This document shows positions 1 to 6,127 of a stretch of 6,799 nucleotides of DNA, one piece after another. A model generated the notes under the pieces. The model was not told the origin of the DNA. It saw nothing but the letters and a program-made list of their open reading frames with translations, and searched no databases. Source of the stretch: Arenicella sp. (GTDB lineage Bacteria > Pseudomonadota > Gammaproteobacteria > Arenicellales > Arenicellaceae); contig JALZWI010000225.1 in the NCBI GenBank assembly GCA_023299895.1, positions 1-6,799 on the forward strand, given 5' to 3'. Made by a program: the position numbers and the translations under genes. The number at the start of each line of letters is the position of its first letter. Position 1 is the first letter of the stretch.

Positions 1-690
1 CGCGATGTCTTTAGCACCTGGCACTTGCATAATCGAAGGCGCCACATAACCATCAAACACGATGTCGGCATAGGCTAAATCTTGAATCACCCAAAATTTA
101 TGTTCAATTGCCATTTCAACAATACGCTCAAAAAACTCGAGTTCAACACATTCCGCAGTAGGATTACCAGGAAAATTTAGCACTAACATTTTAGGCTTAG
201 GGAACATGTTTTTCAGTGCTGTTTCTAACTCAGCAAAAAAATCAATCCCGGGGCCCATTGGCACATGACGAATATCAGCTCCAGCTATAATGAAACCATA
301 TGGATGAATTGGATATGCCGGGTTGGGCACCAAAACCGAGTCACCGGTATCAACCGTGGCCATGGCTAAATGAGCCAACCCTTCTTTCGAGCCAATGGTA
401 ACAATAGCTTCGGTTTCTGGGTCCACATCTACATTGTAGCGCTCGCCATACCAATTACAGATCGCTTTCCGCAGGCGTGGAATGCCACGCGATACAGAAT
501 AACGATGAGTATTACCACGTTGTGCTGCTTCACATAATTTATCTACGATAGGCTGTGGTGTAGGCTGATCTGGATTCCCCATACCAAAATCAATAATATC
601 TTCACCGCGCGCGCGCGCTTCAGCCTTCAATTCACCTACGATATTGAACACATAATGCGGCAAGCGCTTAATTCTAGGGAAGTCATCCAT
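1..690 (-). CDS. alaC: AlaC-type glutamate–pyruvate aminotransferase (3'-truncated by window edge)
   Basis: Class I/II PLP-dependent aminotransferase, cytoplasmic, expected to interconvert pyruvate plus glutamate with alanine plus 2-oxoglutarate. The 230 visible codons match my memory of E. coli AlaC (YfdZ) almost block for block: RLPHYVFNI near residue 9, DFGMGNPD at 34-41, [14 protein letters not shown] at 61-74, [10 protein letters not shown] at 99-108, NPAYPIH at 123-129, [17 protein letters not shown] at 172-188 and [11 protein letters not shown] at 204-214. The family is about 400 residues long, so roughly 170-180 residues lie beyond position 1, including the Schiff-base lysine (SKSYNMAGW in E. 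coli). The ATG at 690 is the only sensible start because an in-frame TGA lies two codons upstream. No strong Shine-Dalgarno is visible. It follows nlpD on the same strand after 122 bp. In many proteobacteria this gene precedes hom and thrC, which would then lie off the left edge (inference). Confidence 0.93.
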   Translation of the reverse strand, partial: MDDFPRIKRLPHYVFNIVGELKAEARARGEDIIDFGMGNPDQPTPQPIVDKLCEAAQRGNTHRYSVSRGIPRLRKAICNWYGERYNVDVDPETEAIVTIGSKEGLAHLAMATVDTGDSVLVPNPAYPIHPYGFIIAGADIRHVPMGPGIDFFAELETALKNMFPKPKMLVLNFPGNPTAECVELEFFERIVEMAIEHKFWVIQDLAYADIVFDGYVAPSIMQVPGAKDIA

Positions 691-735
691 ATGTCAGTTT
701 ATACGGTCGAATTTGATATTAAATTTCAATCGCAT

Positions 736-741
736 ATTGTA
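736..741 (-). promoter_or_regulatory. Possible -10 box (TACAAT) for alaC
   Basis: On the minus strand the nlpD–alaC gap (691-812) contains TACAAT, one mismatch from the sigma-70 -10 consensus, about 45 bases before the alaC ATG. No good -35 hexamer is found 16-18 bases further upstream. The gap contains no convincing intrinsic terminator for nlpD, so alaC could be transcribed from here, by read-through from nlpD, or both. Confidence 0.25.
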
Positions 742-812
742 ACGACCCTCTACTCAAAAGTCGCTAAATTTGTGTAAATTAGTGATTCGCAATGACAACA
801 ACAACCGGTTAA

Positions 813-1643
813 TCAATTCGATTTAGGTAAATATGAAATTGGGTTTACTGGCTGACCATTTTTACGAATTTGAAAATGCAAAGCAGTTTGTCTATTACGA
901 TTCACTCCGACTGAAGCTATTCTTTGTCGAGAGCTTACTCGCTCACCCTCACGCACGTAAATTTCACTGTTGTGCGCATAGGCACTTAAGAAATCATCAT
1001 TATGTTTGATGATCACTAAATTTCCATAGCCTTTTAGACTATTTCCAACATAGACTACTTCACCTGCACTGGTTGCCAGAACTGCTTGGCCTGCTTGACC
1101 TTGAATATCAATGCCATGCTGCCCTTGGGCTTGTGAAAAACCGCGAACCACTTCACCCTGCAATGGCCAAGTCCATTGGTCGATTGCTCCGGTGTTAGGT
1201 GATCTCTGAGGAGATGCGACTTTAGCAACACTGTTCGTTTCTGACTCTTTAGTAGATGTGCTTATCGTCGGTATTGTTTTTGATTGTTCAATCGGCTCAA
1301 TCACGATTCGTTGATTGGGTTGTTGAGGTATACCCCCTGTTGATTTAGTGGCAAAGCCAACCGGTTTGGTCAGACGAACTCGTTGCCCAACTTGTAATTT
1401 AGTTGTATCAGCAATTTCATTCCACTGGGCTACTTCTGTGGCATCCAGCCCCATTGCAAAGGCAATCGAATACAATGTATCACCTGGTTGCACATTACGT
1501 ACCAGGCTCCCTCCGATACGATCAATCTCAATATTACTATCGATGGTAGAACGTTCAACAACCGCAACCTTGTTAGGAGGAGTGCATGAATACAACCCAC
1601 AACTCAATGCAATGAATATTGCCAGCCCTACTATATTTGGCAT
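813..1643 (-). CDS. nlpD: NlpD: LysM/LytM-domain lipoprotein, amidase activator
   Basis: Envelope lipoprotein expected to activate the septal amidase AmiC during cell separation. With the ATG at 1643 the protein has 276 residues: a signal peptide ending in LYSC (Cys20), a LysM domain at about 47-91 (VQPGDTLYSIA, then a VGQRVRL end), a Ser/Thr/Gln-rich linker, and an M23/LytM domain at about 156-271. The zinc site is degenerate as in E. coli NlpD. Gln175 replaces the first ligand His, Asp179 remains (GQHGIDI), His224 remains (YAHN), Ala254 replaces the first His of the HLHFE motif, and His256 remains (LHFQI). It should therefore not cut peptidoglycan itself. An ATG at 1721 would add 26 residues and overlap the upstream gene by 68 bp. 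I prefer 1643 because it puts the lipobox at residues 17-20 and leaves a 10-bp gap, with GGTGA as a weak ribosome site. The short n-region then has no Lys or Arg, which is odd for a signal peptide. Confidence 0.9.
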   Translation of the reverse strand: MPNIVGLAIFIALSCGLYSCTPPNKVAVVERSTIDSNIEIDRIGGSLVRNVQPGDTLYSIAFAMGLDATEVAQWNEIADTTKLQVGQRVRLTKPVGFATKSTGGIPQQPNQRIVIEPIEQSKTIPTISTSTKESETNSVAKVASPQRSPNTGAIDQWTWPLQGEVVRGFSQAQGQHGIDIQGQAGQAVLATSAGEVVYVGNSLKGYGNLVIIKHNDDFLSAYAHNSEIYVREGERVSSRQRIASVGVNRNRQTALHFQIRKNGQPVNPISYLPKSN

Positions 1644-1653
1644 ACTTTGACGA

Positions 1654-2238
1654 TCACCATAATTTATAAATAATAAAACCAATAACAATAATTGCCAAAC
1701 TAATCCAGCCAAGCCATTCAACTTGCTTATGAATCGTTTTTTCTAATTTATCACCGCCTAATTTCACCAAACCGGCAACCAAGAAAAATCGTGCGCCGCG
1801 ACTAATTACTGACATGGCAACAAATGGCAAAATAGCAATACCAACTACGCCAGATGCAATCGTGAAAACTTTATAAGGAATCGGTGTAAAACCAGCCACT
1901 AAAACAATCAATATTCCATACTCTGTATAGGACTCTTTGGCGGATTCAAACTTCTCATGCGCATGAAAAAAGTCTAATAACTGCGCACCATAAGCTTCAA
2001 AAAAGAAAGCACCAATGAAGTAACCGAACAACCCTCCTAACACCGACATAATGGTCGTGATTGCCGCAAAGCGCCATGCTTTATCTTGCTGGGCTAATAC
2101 CATAGGCGCCAGCATAACATCCACCGGAATAGGAAAAAAAGAGGACTCTGCAAAGCTAATGCCAGCTAAATAACGTTCAGCATGGCGATGTCCAGCCCAA
2201 CGTAATAGTGTGGTGTAAATCGGTTCAAATAATTTCAT
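1654..2238 (-). CDS. YqaA/DedA-family (VTT domain) inner-membrane protein
   Basis: 194-residue polytopic membrane protein of the DedA/SNARE-associated (VTT) superfamily, closest by eye to the YqaA branch. Visible features are an amphipathic N-terminus, the early motif SFAESSFFPIPVD at 28-40 with a Glu before a Pro-rich turn (typical of the re-entrant loop), a hydrophobic segment at 58-80 rich in Gly (VLGGLFGYFIGAFFF), a polar stretch at 95-107, the family signature VAGFTPIPYKVFTIASG at 114-130, a segment at 131-146, and a C-terminal helix at 176-192. DedA proteins are linked to phospholipid flipping and proton-motive-force maintenance; the YqaA branch has no established function. It lies 58 bp after pcm and 10 bp before nlpD, so co-transcription is likely. 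E. coli YqaA, as I recall, is shorter (about 142 residues). No strong ribosome site precedes the ATG. Confidence 0.85.
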   Translation of the reverse strand: MKLFEPIYTTLLRWAGHRHAERYLAGISFAESSFFPIPVDVMLAPMVLAQQDKAWRFAAITTIMSVLGGLFGYFIGAFFFEAYGAQLLDFFHAHEKFESAKESYTEYGILIVLVAGFTPIPYKVFTIASGVVGIAILPFVAMSVISRGARFFLVAGLVKLGGDKLEKTIHKQVEWLGWISLAIIVIGFIIYKLW

Positions 2239-2296
2239 TTCGAAGGAGATTCCTGATTAATCTATCTCTTTGTTTCTATTTTTTTCAACAACGGCT

Positions 2297-2965
2297 TTAT
2301 CCAAGTCCTGCTAATCGCGGGACAAAACGAACAGCTTCTATTTGCTGTTGCCTTAAACCGCTACTAGTTTTGTCGATCACCGTGAGCACTTGTTTTTCAC
2401 CCTGTCCAACGGGCATGACAACTCGGCCACCTAGTGCCAATTGTTCGATTAGTTGTTCTGGAACATCTTCCGAAACAGCCGCTGCTAAAATACCATCATA
2501 GGGTGCATTATCGGCAAAACCTGAGAAACCATCGCCGTGCCGAAAGATAACATTACGTATTCCTAAGTCATACAACCTATCTCGCGCTTGACGATGTAAT
2601 TTAACAATCCTTTCAACACTCACAACCTTTTTGCACATACTAGCGAGAATTGCTGTTTGGTAACCGCAACCTGTGCCAATTTCTAACACTTTGATACGAG
2701 GCCTATCAAACAAAATTTGCGTCATTAACCCAACGATATATGGCTGTGAAATTGTCTGGCCGTGACCAATTGGCAACGCAGTGTTTTCATACGCCCTGCT
2801 CGAGAGCGCTTCATCAACAAAAATATGTCTCGGCAAGTCGCGCATGATTCTCAAAACGGGCTGGTTTGACACACCCATTTCACGCAGCTGTTCAATCAAG
2901 CGACGGCGCGTACGATCGGAGGTCATGCCTATGCCCGAATGGCGTTGTATTTCATGTTGAAACAT
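2297..2965 (-). CDS. pcm: Protein-L-isoaspartate O-methyltransferase
   Basis: Cytoplasmic SAM-dependent repair enzyme that methylates L-isoaspartyl residues in aged proteins so that they revert to aspartate. The 222 residues contain all the landmarks: PRHIFVDEAL at 45-54, the substrate loop ALPIGHGQTISQPY at 63-76, SAM motif I VLEIGTGCGYQTAILA at 93-108, SVER at 116-119, RHGDG at 142-146, the motif II region APYDGILAAA at 154-163, GGRVVMPVG at 179-187, and the ending EAVRFVPRLAG. Two starts are possible. The ATG at 2965 gives an N-terminal extension reading SGIGMTSDRTR, a pattern I recall from other proteobacterial Pcm proteins. The ATG at 2926 (MTSDRTRRRL, 209 residues) matches the shorter Pseudomonas form. 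Neither has a clear Shine-Dalgarno. A TATAAT box just upstream of 2965 would make the long form nearly leaderless. The usual upstream partner surE is absent here. Confidence 0.95.
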   Translation of the reverse strand: MFQHEIQRHSGIGMTSDRTRRRLIEQLREMGVSNQPVLRIMRDLPRHIFVDEALSSRAYENTALPIGHGQTISQPYIVGLMTQILFDRPRIKVLEIGTGCGYQTAILASMCKKVVSVERIVKLHRQARDRLYDLGIRNVIFRHGDGFSGFADNAPYDGILAAAVSEDVPEQLIEQLALGGRVVMPVGQGEKQVLTVIDKTSSGLRQQQIEAVRFVPRLAGLG

Positions 2966-2971
2966 CTACGA

Positions 2972-2977
2972 ATTATA
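2972..2977 (-). promoter_or_regulatory. Consensus -10 box (TATAAT) immediately upstream of pcm
   Basis: A perfect TATAAT on the minus strand ends 6 bases before the ATG at 2965. If used, transcription would begin at or next to that ATG, giving either a leaderless message or a roughly 39-base leader for the internal ATG at 2926. No good -35 hexamer lies at 16-18 bases; a TTGATA sits 21 bases upstream, which is too far. A chance match in AT-rich DNA is quite possible. Confidence 0.35.
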
Positions 2978-3087
2978 AGCGATTCACCACAAAGTGGGTA
3001 TCAACTTGTGCTTAATAAGGGCTGATTAATTCATCTCTATTTAAATACTGTATTATTAAAGTTTGTAACACTCCTCATAAAAGAAAG

Positions 3088-3312
3088 CTAAAATGTCTCC
3101 TTTAAACAAAACACTCTTTCTAGCATCCCTAACCTTGATGTCAAATTACACACTATGTACCTTGCACACCTAGACTCTTCAGTTAACTGCCTCGATTTCA
3201 GGAAGATTTTCTCAGCCAATAGTTGATAGAAGTCAGATACCACATTGATAAACTCATCAGGCAATTTTCGCTCTGCTATTTCTTACTCTATCGCTTTATT
3301 AACTTCACTCAT
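3088..3312 (-). pseudogene. Possible remnant of a decayed protein-coding gene
   Basis: Read on the minus strand from the ATG at 3312, the frame has nine codons, an in-frame TAA at 3283-3285, then 64 further sense codons ending in TAG at 3088-3090. If the TAA is read as one substituted sense codon, the start looks protein-like: MSEVNKAIE-x-EIAERKLPDEF, then INVVSDFYQLLAEKIFLKS. The pattern LP, aromatic, then an amphipathic stretch ending LAEKI resembles, from memory, the N-terminus of the glycerate-kinase-like P-loop proteins of COG4240. The Walker A segment that should follow is not present in this frame; one frame over, GVQGT is visible at about the right place, followed by stops. This is compatible with a truncated, frameshifted remnant. 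The family assignment is tentative, and random open frame in AT-rich DNA remains possible. Confidence 0.35.
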
Positions 3313-3389
3313 AGCACTAATTGTAAGTACAAGGCATGAACATTAAAACAACTAACTTTATTTAATTATCGTTATTGACGATCAATTAC

Positions 3390-5585
3390 TTATCTCGATA
3401 GCTGCCCAGACAATCGCTGTAAACCTGCATCACTTGGCCAGCGCAGTAAAGCTTGCTCAACAACCGATCGTGCTTGTTCGACTTGCCCTATATCGTTTAA
3501 GCCAACAGAATACACATAATGATAATATGCTGAGCTATCAGCTTGTTCAGTAGATATTTTTAGATGAGGTATCGCGATGTCTTTTTGTTGTTGTCTAATT
3601 AACAACATCGCATAAGCAAAATTAGCGCTACTACTGTTGGCTTCTATCTTGATTGCTTGTTCTAATAAATCTCGGCCTAAATCATCTCGATTAGTCGCTC
3701 GGTAAAAATCAGCAAAATTAATCAATGCTGGAAGATGATTTGGCTCTATTGCTATTGCTCGTTGATAGGCTTGCTCTACAGACTCAAAATCCAATTGAGT
3801 AATCGCAAAATTTGCAATCGCTAATTGCCCTTCAGGACTGTCCACATTGATATCGAGTGATTCCCGGTATTCGTCTAAGACTCCAGCAATTTGTTTTTTA
3901 TGCTGATCGGATAGCTGCTGATAGTTCTGCAATAATAGAGTCAAGGCCTCAAAGCGTACAGAACGAACAGGATCTTCCATTGACTTAAGTGCCATTGGAA
4001 GTAATACAGTTACTGGCATATTTGCCATCGAGGCTAATGCCGCTCGCCTAATTAATGGTTCTGAATTGCTAAGTTGTAACTTGGCTATGTCAAAGCTTGC
4101 TTGAGTTGGCGTGTCGGCAAGCGTTGCAAGCAAAGCCGCGCTTCGCATTACTGGCTTATTATCTGTTTTTAAATAGTCTTGGATATCCGCGAGTACATCT
4201 TCACCATTTTGATATGCGTGTCGAGTTAAGGCCCACTGATGTGTACTTAAACTCGGTTTAATGTTCTCATGCAACCAATTCTCATCTTTATCTTGATGGC
4301 AAGCCAAGCACGGATTCGGCGAACCCAGCACGCTAGTAACTTCAGCATTGGGCACCACAAAACGGTGATCACGACGCGCATCTACTTGCATATAAATTCG
4401 GTCTGGCATATGGCAATTAACACATTGAGCACCTGTCGATGCCAGAACATGTTGATGATGATCAACCGTTTCATAAGCAGTCGGACTATGGCATTGTAAG
4501 CATAAGCCATTGCCCTCGATCAAGACCGCACCCGAATGAGGATTATGGCAATTTGAGCAAGTGACTCCACTGTCATGCATTTTACTTTGTAAAAAAGAAC
4601 CCAAGACAAACGTCTCTTGCTTAATTTGCCCATCAGCAAAGTAAGTATTGTCATCCATTATTTCTAAGCGTTGTAAATCATTGTAACTCTGTGCGCTGTC
4701 ATGCTGAGCCAAGGTTGATCTAAACGAGTGGCAAGCACCACACATATCAATTTCATTGCTTTGTGTTTGATCGTTTGGAGATGAGCTCGCGATATTGGCA
4801 TTGTCTCGAAAATGCCAATCAAGTGATGTCTGCTTGGGTGTAACAAAACCAGTATTATCAATTTGATAACTGTCTTCCTTCACTAAGCGAACATGCTCAC
4901 TGCCTGCGCCATGACAAGCTTCACAAGCGATGTTAATCTCAGCCCATTGCGTATCATATGTGTGATCAGCAATATTATAATTTTTTTCAAGCCCGGTCGA
5001 ATGACAATCAGCGCAGCGGCTATTCCAATTTTGATAGTGACGCTCCCAATGAAAAATATTTTCCTTTGACATATCTTCACCTGGTCTTAAATGAAACCAG
5101 CGTTGACCTCCCTCTTGCATAGGTCGTGCATCCCAAGCCATATTAAGCGCTTGAATGTGACCATTATCGAACTCCACTAAGTATTGCTGCAGTGGATGAT
5201 AGCCAAAGGTATAACTTATTTCATGTCGCGTTATCTCGCCATTATTTTCAGTAATCGCAACCCAATAACTAGTGATATTTTCTGCTTGCTGAGTATAAAA
5301 TTGATAAGACAGTTGATGAGCTGTGATTTTCTGGTCGGCGAAATTCGCCAATACAGAATCCTCACTCGCTTCTCTCATTGCTTGAAAATGATGTGACTTC
5401 TGCCATTCTTGATAAGGCTGTTGGTGGCAGTTTGCACAATTCTCTGAACCAACAAATTCTGCTTTTGCGGGTAATGACATTTCGACTTGCGATTCCCGCC
5501 CCTCTTGTTGGCAAGCAGTTAGAAATAGCACTAAAGCTCCCGCGAAAAAAACTTGCAATGATAATTTAGGAGCTAAATAAGGCAT
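3390..5585 (-). CDS. Octahaem c-type cytochrome lipoprotein with HEAT-like and TPR repeats
   Basis: 731-residue exported electron carrier. A signal peptide ends at lipobox LTAC (Cys25) with Gln at +2, so an outer-membrane lipoprotein is expected. Eight CXXCH haem sites are visible: 50-54, 191-195, 221-225, 282-286, 343-347, 362-366, 388-392 and 426-430. The first lies in a cytochrome-c554-type context (CANCHQQPYQEWQKSHHFQAM at 50-70). The block at about 126-198, with PLQQYLVEFDNG, WDARPMQEGGQRWFHL and HWERHYQNWNSRCADCHS, is a signature I recognise from widespread but poorly characterised TPR cytochromes. Later sites 5-6 and 7-8 form doubled-CXXCH pairs. Residues 475-560 look like HEAT repeats (RSAALLATLADTP, RRAALASMANMP, VRFEALTLLLQ). 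TPR-like helices fill about 587-725 (AYQRAIAIEPNHLPALINFA). Haem attachment requires a Ccm system elsewhere. The redox partner is unknown. The ATG at 5585 gives a good signal peptide (Lys7). It is probably monocistronic from the divergent promoter region. Confidence 0.93.
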   Translation of the reverse strand: MPYLAPKLSLQVFFAGALVLFLTACQQEGRESQVEMSLPAKAEFVGSENCANCHQQPYQEWQKSHHFQAMREASEDSVLANFADQKITAHQLSYQFYTQQAENITSYWVAITENNGEITRHEISYTFGYHPLQQYLVEFDNGHIQALNMAWDARPMQEGGQRWFHLRPGEDMSKENIFHWERHYQNWNSRCADCHSTGLEKNYNIADHTYDTQWAEINIACEACHGAGSEHVRLVKEDSYQIDNTGFVTPKQTSLDWHFRDNANIASSSPNDQTQSNEIDMCGACHSFRSTLAQHDSAQSYNDLQRLEIMDDNTYFADGQIKQETFVLGSFLQSKMHDSGVTCSNCHNPHSGAVLIEGNGLCLQCHSPTAYETVDHHQHVLASTGAQCVNCHMPDRIYMQVDARRDHRFVVPNAEVTSVLGSPNPCLACHQDKDENWLHENIKPSLSTHQWALTRHAYQNGEDVLADIQDYLKTDNKPVMRSAALLATLADTPTQASFDIAKLQLSNSEPLIRRAALASMANMPVTVLLPMALKSMEDPVRSVRFEALTLLLQNYQQLSDQHKKQIAGVLDEYRESLDINVDSPEGQLAIANFAITQLDFESVEQAYQRAIAIEPNHLPALINFADFYRATNRDDLGRDLLEQAIKIEANSSSANFAYAMLLIRQQQKDIAIPHLKISTEQADSSAYYHYVYSVGLNDIGQVEQARSVVEQALLRWPSDAGLQRLSGQLSR

Positions 5586-5619
5586 TCTGATCTATCTGGT
5601 CAAATTGGTTTTAGGTTAT

Positions 5620-5628
5620 TGTTATACT
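5620..5628 (+). promoter_or_regulatory. Candidate extended -10 promoter for the MOSC gene
   Basis: The plus strand reads TGTTATACT, a TGn extension followed by TATACT, one mismatch from the consensus -10. There is no convincing -35, which extended -10 promoters can do without. Transcription would start near 5635, about 30 bases before the ATG at 5664. AAAAGAAAG just before the start codon is a plausible weak ribosome site. Confidence 0.4.
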
Positions 5629-5648
5629 TTGATTCGCATTAATACCAA
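5621..5648 (-). promoter_or_regulatory. Candidate sigma-70 promoter for the cytochrome gene
   Basis: On the minus strand, TTGGTA (5643-5648) is followed after 16 bases by TATAAC (5621-5626), close to the sigma-70 consensus at each hexamer. This leaves a leader of roughly 30 bases before the ATG at 5585. The -10 overlaps the -10 proposed for the oppositely oriented MOSC gene. Confidence 0.45.
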
Positions 5649-5663
5649 ACATCAAAAGAAAGC

Positions 5664-6127
5664 ATGCAAAAAAAAATAATTCATATTTATACTTACCCCG
5701 ACGCGGGCGCAGATGCTTCGCCCAATCATCAGTTCAAATAATAGCAGGATCAGGCATAGTTGGTGACCGCTATTACAAAAACCAAGGCACTTTTTCTAAG
5801 ACAAATCCTAGTACGCCAAAACAAGAAATCACCTTTATCGAGCCTAAAGAAATCAATAATTTTAATTTGCAAAATAATTGTCAATTAAAGTATCAACAAC
5901 TAAGACGTAATGTAATTACTGATGGTGTGCGCTTAAATTACCTTATCGGAAAAATATTTACCTTTGGTCATCAGAAATTTAAAGGTATCGAATTATGCGA
6001 GCCTTGTAAGTACTTGGCTAAAACAGTTGAGTCTAAGTTACTGCCTGCGATGGTTGGTAAGTGTGGCTTACGAACTCAAATACTCAGTGGTGGTGAATTA
6101 GTTGTTGGTGATCAGTTTAGTTTATGA
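5664..6127 (+). pseudogene. MOSC-domain protein gene interrupted by a -1 frameshift
   Basis: MOSC domains occur in molybdenum-cofactor sulfurases and stand-alone sulfur or molybdenum-handling proteins. From the ATG at 5664 the first frame gives MQKKIIHIYTYPDAGADASPNH and then hits TAA TAG at 5739-5744. The frame one base back is open from before 5732 to the TGA at 6125-6127 and carries the rest of the domain: VQIIAGSGIVGDRYY, EITFIEPKEI, RRNVITDGVRLNYLIG, the Cys pair in GIELCEPCKYL, then GLRTQILSGGELVVGDQF. Restoring one base near 5728-5732 yields about 154 residues, the usual size of small MOSC proteins, so both halves belong to one gene. No ATG opens the second frame before 5867, so a full domain needs the join. 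An A9 run at 5668-5676 is the only obvious slippage site. Causes could be a pseudogene, sequencing error or recoding. It is the only clear plus-strand gene and overlaps the convergent hydrolase by 11 bp. Confidence 0.82.

Larger units (their letters stand above)
2966..3389. other. 424-bp AT-rich region without an intact gene
   Basis: This gap separates pcm from the downstream end of the cytochrome gene. It holds the pcm promoter candidate (2972-2977), an interrupted minus-strand reading frame (3088-3312), a 26-codon plus-strand frame (3093-3173) with a signal-peptide-like start, an imperfect dyad AATAC-T-GTATT at 3044-3054, and a weak hairpin at 3364-3387 just past the cytochrome stop. There is no strong GC-rich terminator, no tRNA-like cloverleaf and no surE-like reading frame. 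Its size and decayed coding signal suggest a lost gene. Confidence 0.6.

Noticed and set aside
803..810. Perfect 8-bp palindrome AACCGGTT just after nlpD.
   Set aside because: Too short to be a terminator stem, with no loop or U tract; likely a chance palindrome.
1348..1650. A 100-codon plus-strand open frame, and several smaller plus-strand frames opposite the cytochrome.
   Set aside because: They lie antisense to well-supported genes, have no family motifs, and have no credible ribosome sites; they are coding shadows.
3044..3054. Dyad AATAC-T-GTATT, reminiscent of a LexA half-site (TACTGTAT).
   Set aside because: Only five base pairs each side, with no matching second CTG/CAG half at LexA spacing and no SOS gene next to it.
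3093..3173. Plus-strand 26-codon frame with a signal-peptide-like start (MSPLNKTLFLASLTLM).
   Set aside because: It ends after 26 codons, has no strong ribosome site, and lies opposite the interrupted minus-strand frame. Hydrophobic short frames are common in AT-rich DNA.
3364..3387. Hairpin just past the cytochrome stop, with an ATCGT/ACGAT stem flanked by AATT arms.
   Set aside because: The stem is AT-rich with a bulge and there is no downstream U run in the transcript direction, so it does not qualify as an intrinsic terminator.
5668..5676. A9 run near the MOSC start as a phase-variation switch.
   Set aside because: Changing its length would restore the downstream frame, but it would replace the N-terminus that matches the family (IIHIYTYPDAGA). 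The base change near 5730 explains the break better.
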